A stretch of DNA of 12,175 nucleotides from JASJHI01 sp965371355 (GTDB lineage: Bacteria; Actinomycetota; Acidimicrobiia; Acidimicrobiales; Ilumatobacteraceae): positions 1-12,175 of the forward strand of contig CBDUYD010000086.1 of the NCBI GenBank assembly GCA_965371355.1, given 5' to 3'. The translations under genes and the position numbers were made by a program. The notes below the pieces were generated by a model. The model ran no database searches. It was not told the DNA's origin and saw nothing but the letters and a program-made list of their open reading frames with translations. This document shows positions 4,660-11,451 of this stretch, piece after piece. How positions within the stretch are numbered: position 1 is the first letter of the stretch; every line of letters begins with the position of its first letter.

Positions 4660-6150
4660 ATGACCAGAGCTGAGCGCCTGCTCTCGGAGATCGAACACAC
4701 GCCGGTGCATGCCCACGACCGCGCCGAGCACGACGCTCCAACAACGACCCGGCGGCATGGCTCGGGAGCATCGATGGTGGTGGGCAGCGTCGACGCGCCG
4801 GAGGAGGCGCGGGCCGACCGACTGGCCAACCTGGTCACAAGCGCGCTCAGCAGTCGGCCCGCCGGGTCGGGCACCACCTCGACACGGATCTCCCCGATGG
4901 CCCGAGCCGACCGACGAGTGCCCATCGCGGGCCGCCAGACAACCGACCAGATGAGCCATCGAGCGTTTCCGATCCGCCGAAAGCTCGACCCGAACGTCCT
5001 CGACGCAACGCTGAGCGAGCGAACCAAGGTCAATGCACCCGATGCGGACGGTACGAAGCTCCTCGCCCGGGTCGACGAGGCGAAGGCGAAACTGCTCGAA
5101 CGCCTACCCGCCTACCTCGAAGCCGCGGACGACACGAAGGACGAACTGATCGCGCTCGACGACGTCAATCGGGCGATGAGCGAGATGCTCGAAATCATGG
5201 AGGACGACTGGGCCGACTGGTTCGAGACGTTCTTCGTGGCGGCATACGACACACGCCTCGAAGTTCGAAAGGAGCTGAGCCGGCTGTCCTTCGTCGTGCT
5301 CGCGAAGGGCACAGATCTCACGAACGACCTCGCCAAGCTGACCGGCTACCTGAAGGACACCCTCGAGGAGGAGGAGCGGCACGTTCGCCCCGAGTTCCCC
5401 GACGGCGACAAGCCACCGACGTACCAGCTCGTCACAGGCAAGCTGTTCGACGGCCAGCCCAAACCGGCGGATGTGGTGCAGGGCGCGCTGGGTGACTGCT
5501 GGTTGCTCGGCCCACTCGCCGCGGCGGTCAACACCGAGATGGGTCGACAACGCATCACCAACATCGTGACGGGTACGCCGCCCGTCTTTCAGGTCACCTT
5601 CTTCATGAAGGAGGACGACAAGCTCGTCGAGTCCCCTCCGATCAGCGTCGCCTCGTCGTTCCCGATGACGAGCACGAACACGTTCGCCTACGCGCTGGCA
5701 CAGAATCAGGTGCCCTCGAAGTTGACCGGGAAGCCGATCGAGGCAACGACGCCCCTGTGGCCCGCCGTCATCGAGAAGGCGTGGGCTCAACGGGTCGGCG
5801 GCTACGGCAAGCTCGACGGGGGCGGGCAGCCGGGAGCAGCCTTCGAGGCGATCTTCGGGAGAGCATCCTCGACAAACTTCGGAGAGTCGCTCGCCGACAA
5901 CACCGCGAAGGCCGACATCATCGGCCGGGTGGACGGAGGCGAGCCGGTCGTCATCTCGACGCCGACCCACTACGTCGCTGTCGTGGCAGCCGACGACACC
6001 CACATCACGATCAGGGACCAGTCGCTCTACGGCAACTCGGCGGACGGCGACAAGGCGACGACGCGGATGCTCACCTGGGCGGAGCTCGGAACGATCGACT
6101 GGCGCGGAGGCGGCAAGAAGTTCGAGTACTACGCCACATTCACTGGGTAG
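4660..6150 (+). CDS. Calpain-like (C2 family) cysteine protease with a non-catalytic N-terminal half
   Basis: This 496-residue protein starts at ATG 4660 behind AAGGGGA (4649-4655). The C-terminal half matches the calpain catalytic core: Q274-G-A-L-G-D-C280-W carries the oxyanion glutamine and nucleophilic cysteine. L-W-P-A-V-I-E-K-A-W at 366-375 and G-G-Y-G at 380-383 match the calpain segment between cysteine and histidine. T-H437-Y-V-A-V-V supplies the histidine. The usual catalytic asparagine of N-P-W-G appears as Asp453 (I-R-D-Q). Residues 1-110 are polar and likely disordered. A segment at about 48-61 (EEARADRLANLVTS) recalls the 'EREADRVAD-V' stretch of proteins linked to extracellular contractile injection systems. 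Residues 130-245 are helical and highly charged. No signal peptide is seen. Likely a soluble protease, perhaps an exported effector; the export idea is inference. Confidence 0.82.
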   Translation: MTRAERLLSEIEHTPVHAHDRAEHDAPTTTRRHGSGASMVVGSVDAPEEARADRLANLVTSALSSRPAGSGTTSTRISPMARADRRVPIAGRQTTDQMSHRAFPIRRKLDPNVLDATLSERTKVNAPDADGTKLLARVDEAKAKLLERLPAYLEAADDTKDELIALDDVNRAMSEMLEIMEDDWADWFETFFVAAYDTRLEVRKELSRLSFVVLAKGTDLTNDLAKLTGYLKDTLEEEERHVRPEFPDGDKPPTYQLVTGKLFDGQPKPADVVQGALGDCWLLGPLAAAVNTEMGRQRITNIVTGTPPVFQVTFFMKEDDKLVESPPISVASSFPMTSTNTFAYALAQNQVPSKLTGKPIEATTPLWPAVIEKAWAQRVGGYGKLDGGGQPGAAFEAIFGRASSTNFGESLADNTAKADIIGRVDGGEPVVISTPTHYVAVVAADDTHITIRDQSLYGNSADGDKATTRMLTWAELGTIDWRGGGKKFEYYATFTG

Positions 6151-6186
6151 GTATCTTCGGAGAGGATCGAAGCCGTCGACCGCTGG

Positions 6187-7536
6187 TCAGGTCGTGTCCC
6201 AGATGACCCGGTTGATCTCGCCCTCGAGGAACTCCTGCCGACCGGACACGGGCTGGGGCGCCAGATCGTCGTCGGTCGCCCGATCGGCAATGGATGCCAG
6301 GGTGGCGTCGGCGTCATCGATCGCCGAGCCGAGACCATCGTCCCAGGCCGCGTACCGGTCGGTGCGGAAGCGGTCGATCGTCCCATCCTCGATCAGCGCC
6401 TCGGCGACTAGCAGCGACTGCGCGAGCGTGTCGATTCCGCCGATATGGCCGTGGAAGAGATCTGTGCGGTCGAGACTCTGGCGGCGCAGCTTGGTGTCGA
6501 AGTTGAAGCCGCCCGTGGCGATGCCGTCGGGGCCGAGGCCGCCCGCCTTCAGGATCTCGTAAATCGCCAGCGAGAGCTCCTCGACAGAGTTCGGGAACTG
6601 GTCGGTGTCCCAGCCGTTCTGCGGATCGCCACGGTTGGCGTCGACGCTGCCGAAGATGCCGTTCTCGATCGCGTAGGTGACCTCGTGGTGGAACGAGTGG
6701 CCCGCGAGGGTGGCGTGATTGACCTCGATGTTCACGCGGAACTCGTCGGCCAGCCCGTAGCGCTCGAGGAACCCGTGCACCGACGCGCAGTCGTAGTCGT
6801 ACTGGTGCTTGGTGGGCTCCTGCGGCTTCGGCTCGATCAGCAGCGTTCCCGTGAAGCCGATGTCGCGCTTGTGGTTCGCCACCAACTCCAGAAACCGGGC
6901 GAACTGATCGGTCTCGCGGCGCATCCGGGTGTTGAGCAGGGTCTCGTAGCCCTCGCGGCCGCCCCACAGCACATAATTCTCTCCACCCAGGCGGTGCGTG
7001 GCCTCGAGCATCGCCCTGACCTGAGCCGCGCCATAGGCGAACACCTCGGGATCGGGGTTGGTCGCCGCGCCGGCCGCGAAGCGGGGATGGGAGAAGAGGT
7101 TGGCAGTGCCCCAGAGGAGCCGGACGCCGGTCTGCTCCTGCTTGGCGGCCGCACGATCGACCAGCGCGTCGAGGATCGCCCGCGACTCCTTCAGGCCATC
7201 GCCTTGGGGCGCCATGTCGACGTCGTGGAAGCAGTAGTACGGGACACCGAGCTTCTCGAAGAACTCGAACGCCGCGTCCTGCTTGCGCTCGGCGCGAGAG
7301 ATCGGATCACCGTCGTCGGCGAGCCACGGCCGGTCGAACGTTCCGTCGCCGAACACGTCGCTACCCGACCAGTTGAAGCTGTGCCAGTAGCAGACAGCGA
7401 TCCGCAACTGGTCTTCCATGCGCCGCCCGGCGACGATGCGATCGGGGTCGTAGACGCGGTAGGCCAGATCGTCTCCCGGCGATTCGGCGGAGGCGAAACG
7501 AACCGGTTCGGGCACGTCGGTGAAGAAGTCGGTCAT
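6187..7536 (-). CDS. xylA: Xylose isomerase
   Basis: This is a 449-residue D-xylose/D-glucose isomerase, a metal-dependent TIM barrel that converts D-xylose to D-xylulose in the cytoplasm. The length fits the longer (class II) form. Numbered from ATG 7536, the catalytic base is His104 (F-H-D), and the metal ligands are Glu235 and Lys237 (I-E-P-K-P-Q), Glu271 and His274 (N-I-E-V-N-H), Asp299 (S-V-D-A-N), Asp310 and Asp312 (G-W-D-T-D) and Asp347 (F-N-F-D). All are intact. I prefer the ATG at 7536 over the GTG at 7545 because AAGGAG (7550-7545) is 8 nt before the ATG and abuts the GTG. It lies 18 bp after the sortase-fusion gene, same strand. No xylulokinase or sugar transporter gene is in the window. 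Confidence 0.97.
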   Translation of the reverse strand: MTDFFTDVPEPVRFASAESPGDDLAYRVYDPDRIVAGRRMEDQLRIAVCYWHSFNWSGSDVFGDGTFDRPWLADDGDPISRAERKQDAAFEFFEKLGVPYYCFHDVDMAPQGDGLKESRAILDALVDRAAAKQEQTGVRLLWGTANLFSHPRFAAGAATNPDPEVFAYGAAQVRAMLEATHRLGGENYVLWGGREGYETLLNTRMRRETDQFARFLELVANHKRDIGFTGTLLIEPKPQEPTKHQYDYDCASVHGFLERYGLADEFRVNIEVNHATLAGHSFHHEVTYAIENGIFGSVDANRGDPQNGWDTDQFPNSVEELSLAIYEILKAGGLGPDGIATGGFNFDTKLRRQSLDRTDLFHGHIGGIDTLAQSLLVAEALIEDGTIDRFRTDRYAAWDDGLGSAIDDADATLASIADRATDDDLAPQPVSGRQEFLEGEINRVIWDTT

Positions 7537-7544
7537 GTCGCTCA

Positions 7545-7550
7545 CTCCTT
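7545..7550 (-). promoter_or_regulatory. Ribosome binding site that sets the xylA start
   Basis: AAGGAG on the minus strand, 8 nt before ATG 7536. It lies within the 18-nt gap after the sortase-fusion stop (7555-7557). The upstream in-frame GTG at 7545 starts at the last base of this site, so it cannot use it. Confidence 0.75.
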
Positions 7551-7554
7551 GGGA

Positions 7555-9345
7555 TCAGCCGAGGTCGGCCCACTCGACGAGCCGGAAGGTCGACACGATC
7601 CGATAGCTGAGGTCGGTCGGTAGCCGGTTGGTCTTCGAACAGGCGACGAGCGACAGCGTCTCACCACCGATGCGGCGGGTGGCGCCGAGCACGTCGTTGG
7701 CGTACTTCGAGGTGATGTACTCGGCGACCATGCGGTACGTGTACACGCGGTTGTCGGCCGTGTACACGTAGAGCAGATCGCCGGCGCGCAGGTTGTGCTG
7801 GTAGCGGTAGACACCACCCGCGGCCCACGGTGCGGGACCCGCGGTACGGTGCCCGAACATCACCACGTTGCGCGACGGATCGCCGACCAGCCCGGTTCCC
7901 GCCCAGTGCCACGAGAGTCCGGCGTCGACGATCGGGTCGGGCGTGCCGCCGTAGACGCCGTGCGACAGGCCCATCCGCTGGCAGTTGAGCGTCCAGGGCA
8001 AGGGCGCCGGCGGCGGATTCGGATTGCCCGGGACGGCGGTCGTGGCCGGCAGGGGCGCACCGGTGAACCATCCCGTGAGATCGAAGATGACGTGGGCGCC
8101 GTTCTGCGAGAAGCAGGCGATCCCCCTGTTGCTGGCCCGCACGACGGAGTGATTGGCGATGGTCTGCGCGGGACCGGTGGCGTTGAGGTTGGACACCTCG
8201 TATCGGGGTGTCTGGGCGGCGAGCATCGTGAAGAAGCCACGATTCATCGTCTGGGTCACCGTGAGGTTGACGACGACGGCCTGCGCCTTGGAGTTGATCG
8301 GCGACGGCAGCGTGGTGGCGCGCGTCCAACCCGGCCACAGCCGCTGCTTGTCGTTGCGGGTGTCGACGAGACGCCGTGGCTGGATGGCCACGAAGAGACC
8401 GGCCGACGAGGCGCCCGCGTCGGCACCGGTGATGTATCCGGCGACGTCGACGATGACGTGCGCGCCACGCTGCGTGAACACGCTGATGCTCGGCCTCCCG
8501 TTGCGACGGCCGATCTTGGTCATGATTCCGACGGCCCTGGTCTCACCGCCCGCCGGATTGATGTTCGAGGTGCCGGGCCGGGCGGAGCCGGTCGGGTACG
8601 CGGTGCAGAATCCCTGCGCGTTCGCCTGGACGATCGTGAGGTTGGCGACGACGGCGGTCGCGTCGTTGGGCACGAGTCCGTGGAGGCTGACGTGGACGGT
8701 GGATCCCTTGCCCGGCTTGCCGGGAGTGTTCCGCGTGTCGATCGCCCGCGCCACGCTGGCGCGGCCGATGAACCGGCCCGCGGCGACCGGCGCGGTGGTC
8801 GGCAGGTAGACGCCGGCGACATCGACGATGATCTCGGCGGGCCCGAGCGACTGGATCTCGACCCAGCCCCTGTTCGATCCGCTCGTGCCGAGCTTGACCG
8901 TGACGAGGTTGGCCACCCGGTGGTCGTAGTACGCGCAGTTGAGGTTCGATGTACCGCCGAACGCGGTGCCCGCCGGGTAGGCGGCGACCCAGTTCCCCGC
9001 GTTGCGCCGATTGACGGCGGTGATCGTGAGCACCGCGGCGATCGCACCCGCCGGAACGGCGCCGTTGCCGGCGACCTTCACTCGGATGACGTTCGACCCG
9101 ACTCGGGTGAACCCCCTGCGTTCCCTGGTGTCGCACAGGCGGCGGGGATCGAGCGCCTGGAAGTACCCGGCACCCGGCTCGACGGCGTGCGCAGTGCCGG
9201 CGAGCGGCGCCGCCGCGAGCACGGTTCCGGTCGCCGCTACTCCGGCGATGAACGCTCGGCGGCCGAGTGGGCTCGGCGCGCGCTCGGCGGCCTCGGTGAC
9301 GGGGTCGGCGATCGACACCCCCGGCGCGCACCGCCTGTCGGCCAT
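7555..9345 (-). CDS. Tat-exported surface protein: three beta-repeats fused to a sortase domain
   Basis: This 596-residue protein starts at ATG 9345, or possibly at GTG 9372, which would overlap rlmB. Arg29-Arg30 (G-R-R-A-F-I-A-G) and a hydrophobic stretch ending A-H-A at 52-54 form a twin-arginine signal. Three repeats follow. They open with F-Q-A-L-D-P-R-R-L-C-D-T-R (62-74), A-R-A-I-D-T-R (199-205) and Q-P-R-R-L-V-D-T-R (322-330), and close with I-V-D-V-A-G near 173, 298 and 420. This repeat is common in secreted actinobacterial proteins. A proline-rich linker (about 431-451) leads to a sortase fold: His499 (M-F-G-H-R-T), Cys569 (L-V-A-C-S) and Arg582 (S-Y-R-I-V). Sortases normally anchor surface proteins by transpeptidation; no sorting-signal substrate is encoded here. 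It is probably transcribed with rlmB upstream and xylA downstream. Confidence 0.85.
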   Translation of the reverse strand: MADRRCAPGVSIADPVTEAAERAPSPLGRRAFIAGVAATGTVLAAAPLAGTAHAVEPGAGYFQALDPRRLCDTRERRGFTRVGSNVIRVKVAGNGAVPAGAIAAVLTITAVNRRNAGNWVAAYPAGTAFGGTSNLNCAYYDHRVANLVTVKLGTSGSNRGWVEIQSLGPAEIIVDVAGVYLPTTAPVAAGRFIGRASVARAIDTRNTPGKPGKGSTVHVSLHGLVPNDATAVVANLTIVQANAQGFCTAYPTGSARPGTSNINPAGGETRAVGIMTKIGRRNGRPSISVFTQRGAHVIVDVAGYITGADAGASSAGLFVAIQPRRLVDTRNDKQRLWPGWTRATTLPSPINSKAQAVVVNLTVTQTMNRGFFTMLAAQTPRYEVSNLNATGPAQTIANHSVVRASNRGIACFSQNGAHVIFDLTGWFTGAPLPATTAVPGNPNPPPAPLPWTLNCQRMGLSHGVYGGTPDPIVDAGLSWHWAGTGLVGDPSRNVVMFGHRTAGPAPWAAGGVYRYQHNLRAGDLLYVYTADNRVYTYRMVAEYITSKYANDVLGATRRIGGETLSLVACSKTNRLPTDLSYRIVSTFRLVEWADLG

Positions 9346-9355
9346 CGCACAGACG

Positions 9356-10273
9356 TTAGCGGTGGAAGCCACGGGCGCGCGCTACTTCATAGGTGGATAG
9401 TGCCGCCGCGGCGGAAACGTTCAGCGAACTCACGTGTCCGAGCATCGGAATCGAGAGGATCGAGTCGCAGCGCTCTCGGACCAGCCGTGACAGGCCGGCG
9501 CCCTCGGCACCGAGCACCAGGCAGATCGGCTCGATCGCCAGCGGGCCGAGTTCGTCGAGCGGACGGTCGGCTCCGTCGTCGAGGCCCACGATCCAGACAC
9601 CCTTGTCGCCGAGTTGCTTCAACACGTTGGGCAGACCCGGCACGATCGCCAGCGGTACGTATTCGATTGCGCCGGCCGACGCCTTCGCCACCGTCGGGGT
9701 GATGTGCACCGCACGGTGCCGCGGGAGCAGCACTCCGGTCACGCCCGCGCCGTCGCAGCTGCGGATGATGGCGCCGAGATTGCCCGGGTCGGTCACCCCG
9801 TCGACGGCGACGAGGAAGGGTGCAGGTGATCGCTGCGCCAGGAGCTCGCCGAGGTCGGCCTCGGGGAGTTCGGCGGCGTGGGCGACTACACCCTGGGGTG
9901 CCTCGCTGCGCGCCTCGCGATCGAGCTTCGCGCGCCCGACGTAGCTCACCGGCACCCGTTGCGAATGTGCGATCTCGACGATGTCGGACACGCCGTCGTC
10001 GCCCTCCAGCTCCGCCGTGATCCAGATGTCGTGCACCTTGCGGCGTCTCGCGATGAGGAGTTCGCGGACCGCCTGGCGGCCCTCGACCTGTCGACCGCCG
10101 AGCCCCTTCTGCGAACCACCACCGGAGGAACCACCACCGGGAGAACCACCACCGGAGCGGCTCCGGCCCGATCTACTCCTGTCGGATGCGCGCGACGATC
10201 CCATCGAGCGCTGCCGGCCGCGGCCCGACGAGCCACCGGATCTCGCGGACTTGCCGTGTTGGGAACGGCTCAC
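9356..10273 (-). CDS. rlmB: 23S rRNA (guanosine-2'-O-)-methyltransferase, RlmB/TrmH (SPOUT) family
   Basis: This 305-residue SPOUT methyltransferase uses S-adenosylmethionine to 2'-O-methylate a guanosine in the 23S rRNA peptidyl-transferase region. The RNA-binding L30e-like domain starts at V-E-G-R-Q-A-V (63-69). The catalytic domain carries motif 1, N165-L-G-A-I-I-R171, motif 2, L-V-L-G-A-E-G-A-G (252-260), and motif 3, I-P-M-L-G-H-V-S-S-L-N-V (275-286). The GTG start (10273-10271) overlaps the ispF stop as GTGA; the frame is open further upstream, but only inside ispF. The first ~60 residues are a basic Ser/Arg/Gly-rich tail, including G-G-G-S-P-G-G-G-S-S-G-G-G-S at 41-54, probably a flexible RNA-binding extension. 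The assignment to RlmB over other TrmH-family enzymes rests on the N-terminal domain and the gene context. Confidence 0.93.
   Translation of the reverse strand: MSRSQHGKSARSGGSSGRGRQRSMGSSRASDRSRSGRSRSGGGSPGGGSSGGGSQKGLGGRQVEGRQAVRELLIARRRKVHDIWITAELEGDDGVSDIVEIAHSQRVPVSYVGRAKLDREARSEAPQGVVAHAAELPEADLGELLAQRSPAPFLVAVDGVTDPGNLGAIIRSCDGAGVTGVLLPRHRAVHITPTVAKASAGAIEYVPLAIVPGLPNVLKQLGDKGVWIVGLDDGADRPLDELGPLAIEPICLVLGAEGAGLSRLVRERCDSILSIPMLGHVSSLNVSAAAALSTYEVARARGFHR
10115..10159. repeat. Three tandem 15-bp units inside rlmB
   Basis: AACCACCACCGGAGG, AACCACCACCGGGAG and AACCACCACCGGAGC follow one another in phase with the reading frame. They encode the Gly-Gly-Gly-Ser blocks of the RlmB N-terminal tail. 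Because the unit is a multiple of three, copy-number slippage would change linker length without a frameshift. Confidence 0.8.
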
Positions 10274-10785
10274 GACCCCGTCCTCGAGATCAGGGCGCTG
10301 GCGAAGCAGGCGATCCCCTCCGAACGTCCGAGCGCGCCCAGCCCCTCGGCGCGGTTGCCCTTCACCGAGACCGGTGCGCCGACGGCATCGGTCAGGTTCT
10401 CCTCCATCTCGGCCCGGCGCGGGGCGAGCTTCGGCTGCTCGCACACGACCGCACAGTCGACGTTCGACACGATCCAGCCGTCGGCCTCGATGAGCGTACG
10501 GACCCGCGCGAGCAGCCGCATAGAGTCGGCCCCCTCCCACTCGGGATCGGTATCGGGGAAGTGCTGTCCGATGTCGCCGAGTCCGGCCGCGCCGAGCAGC
10601 GCATCCGCACACGCGTGCGCGATCACGTCGGCGTCACTGTGACCAATCAGACCCGGAACACCGTCGAACGTGCACCCGGCGAGAACGGTGCGGCGGCCCG
10701 GATCGTCGGAGAACCGGTGGACGTCGAAGCCCTGGCCGACCCGCATTTCCGGAAACGTCGGCTCGGGCATCGGCGATCCGGTCAC
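10270..10785 (-). CDS. ispF: 2-C-methyl-D-erythritol 2,4-cyclodiphosphate synthase
   Basis: This 171-residue enzyme of the MEP (non-mevalonate) isoprenoid pathway cyclises CDP-ME 2-phosphate to MEcPP with release of CMP. G-F-D21-V-H23 and A-H57-A-C-A-D supply the three metal ligands. G-H-S-D-A-D (48-53), G-D-I-G-Q-H-F-P-D-T-D-P (70-81) and E-G-L-G-A-L-G-R (147-154) are the other family signatures. The GTG start (10785-10783) was chosen because it overlaps the ispD stop as GTGA, matching the ispF/rlmB junction; an ATG at 10770 is the alternative and would also keep the whole fold. It lies directly between ispD and rlmB. Confidence 0.96.
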   Translation of the reverse strand: MTGSPMPEPTFPEMRVGQGFDVHRFSDDPGRRTVLAGCTFDGVPGLIGHSDADVIAHACADALLGAAGLGDIGQHFPDTDPEWEGADSMRLLARVRTLIEADGWIVSNVDCAVVCEQPKLAPRRAEMEENLTDAVGAPVSVKGNRAEGLGALGRSEGIACFASALISRTGS

Positions 10786-11420
10786 TCCGCGCGTGCCGCG
10801 AGCAACCGCCGGGCCCATTCGAGATCGGCCGGTCGGGTGATCTTGCGGTTGTCGTCATCGCCCTCGACGACGACGATCCGGCCACCACGCCGCTCGACGA
10901 GTACGGCGTCGTCGGTCGCATCGGAGTCGGATGCGTGCGCCGCCCGAAGCCTGTCGGCGCGGAAGCCCTGTGGCGTCTGGACGGCGATCAGACTCGTGCG
11001 GTCGGGCGTGTCGACGACCACGCCGTCGGTCACCACCTTGATCGTGTCGGCGACGGGCACGCCGGGGATCGCGCCGTCAGCCCCGTCGCGCACCGCGTCG
11101 ATCACGCGGCGGTAGATCTCGCGGCTGGCGAAGGGCCGCGCCGCGTCGTGCACGAGGATGATCGATGCGTCCTCGGGCACCGCCGCCAGCCCTGCGCGCA
11201 CCGACGCGCTCCGCGAGTCGCCGCCGCCGACGCCTCGCTCGCGCTCGACGTCGGATGGCGGCACCACGACCACGGTTCCGTCGCTCATCTCCTCGGCGAT
11301 CGCACGCGCGTGATCGATCACTCGCACGTCGCCGACGAGCTCGTACTGCTTGAGCGAACCGAACCGTTGGCCCGTGCCACCGCCGACCACGATGGTCCAC
11401 ACGCACTCGGGCTCAGACAC
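10782..11420 (-). CDS. ispD: 2-C-methyl-D-erythritol 4-phosphate cytidylyltransferase
   Basis: This 212-residue enzyme couples CTP with MEP to give CDP-ME, two steps before the IspF reaction. The nucleotide-binding loop reads G13-G-G-T-G-Q-R19-F-G-S-L-K24-Q, with Gly where the usual AAG has Ala. H-D-A-A-R-P (91-96), P-V-A-D-T-I-K (122-128), Q-T-P-Q-G-F (148-153) and D-D-D-N-R-K-I-T (188-195) are all present. The GTG at 11420 gives eight residues before the first strand. A later GTG at 11402 is also possible and would begin two residues before that strand. The open frame upstream runs into the divergent regulator gene and is not credible. TACGCT lies 8 nt before the start, so the message may be leaderless. 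This is the first gene of the ispD-ispF-rlmB cluster. Confidence 0.95.
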   Translation of the reverse strand: MSEPECVWTIVVGGGTGQRFGSLKQYELVGDVRVIDHARAIAEEMSDGTVVVVPPSDVERERGVGGGDSRSASVRAGLAAVPEDASIILVHDAARPFASREIYRRVIDAVRDGADGAIPGVPVADTIKVVTDGVVVDTPDRTSLIAVQTPQGFRADRLRAAHASDSDATDDAVLVERRGGRIVVVEGDDDNRKITRPADLEWARRLLAARAE

Positions 11421-11451
11421 ATCACCGCAGCGTACTAGCGTGACCGATGTC
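11421..11451. promoter_or_regulatory. Divergent promoter gap between ispD and the Crp-family gene
   Basis: Only 31 bp separate the two start codons (19 bp if the regulator begins at GTG 11440). Back-to-back TANNNT hexamers lie 1 bp apart: TACGCT on the minus strand (11434-11429) towards ispD and TAGCGT on the plus strand (11436-11441) towards the regulator. AGCGT is repeated at 11429-11433 and 11437-11441. Both -10 elements could not be occupied at once, so the two directions may compete. Neither has a convincing -35 box. Confidence 0.45.

Noticed and set aside
4239..5033. N-terminal extension of the nitroreductase-family frame up to 5033
   Set aside because: It overlaps the micro-ORF and the protease gene, has low-complexity composition and lies upstream of a well-placed ATG and -10.
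6155..6172. CTTCG/CGAAG inverted repeat between the convergent protease and xylA genes as a terminator
   Set aside because: Only a 5-bp stem with an 8-nt loop and no T-tract; too weak to list, although a terminator is expected in this 36-bp gap.
6445..7623. A plus-strand open frame opposite xylA
   Set aside because: Valine/glutamate/arginine-rich shadow; the minus strand carries every catalytic residue of xylose isomerase.
7795..9702. A very long plus-strand open frame (over 600 codons) opposite the sortase-fusion and rlmB genes
   Set aside because: It is the antisense shadow of GC-rich coding DNA: Arg/Gly/Asp-rich with no recognisable domain, while the minus strand shows clear Tat, repeat, sortase and methyltransferase motifs.
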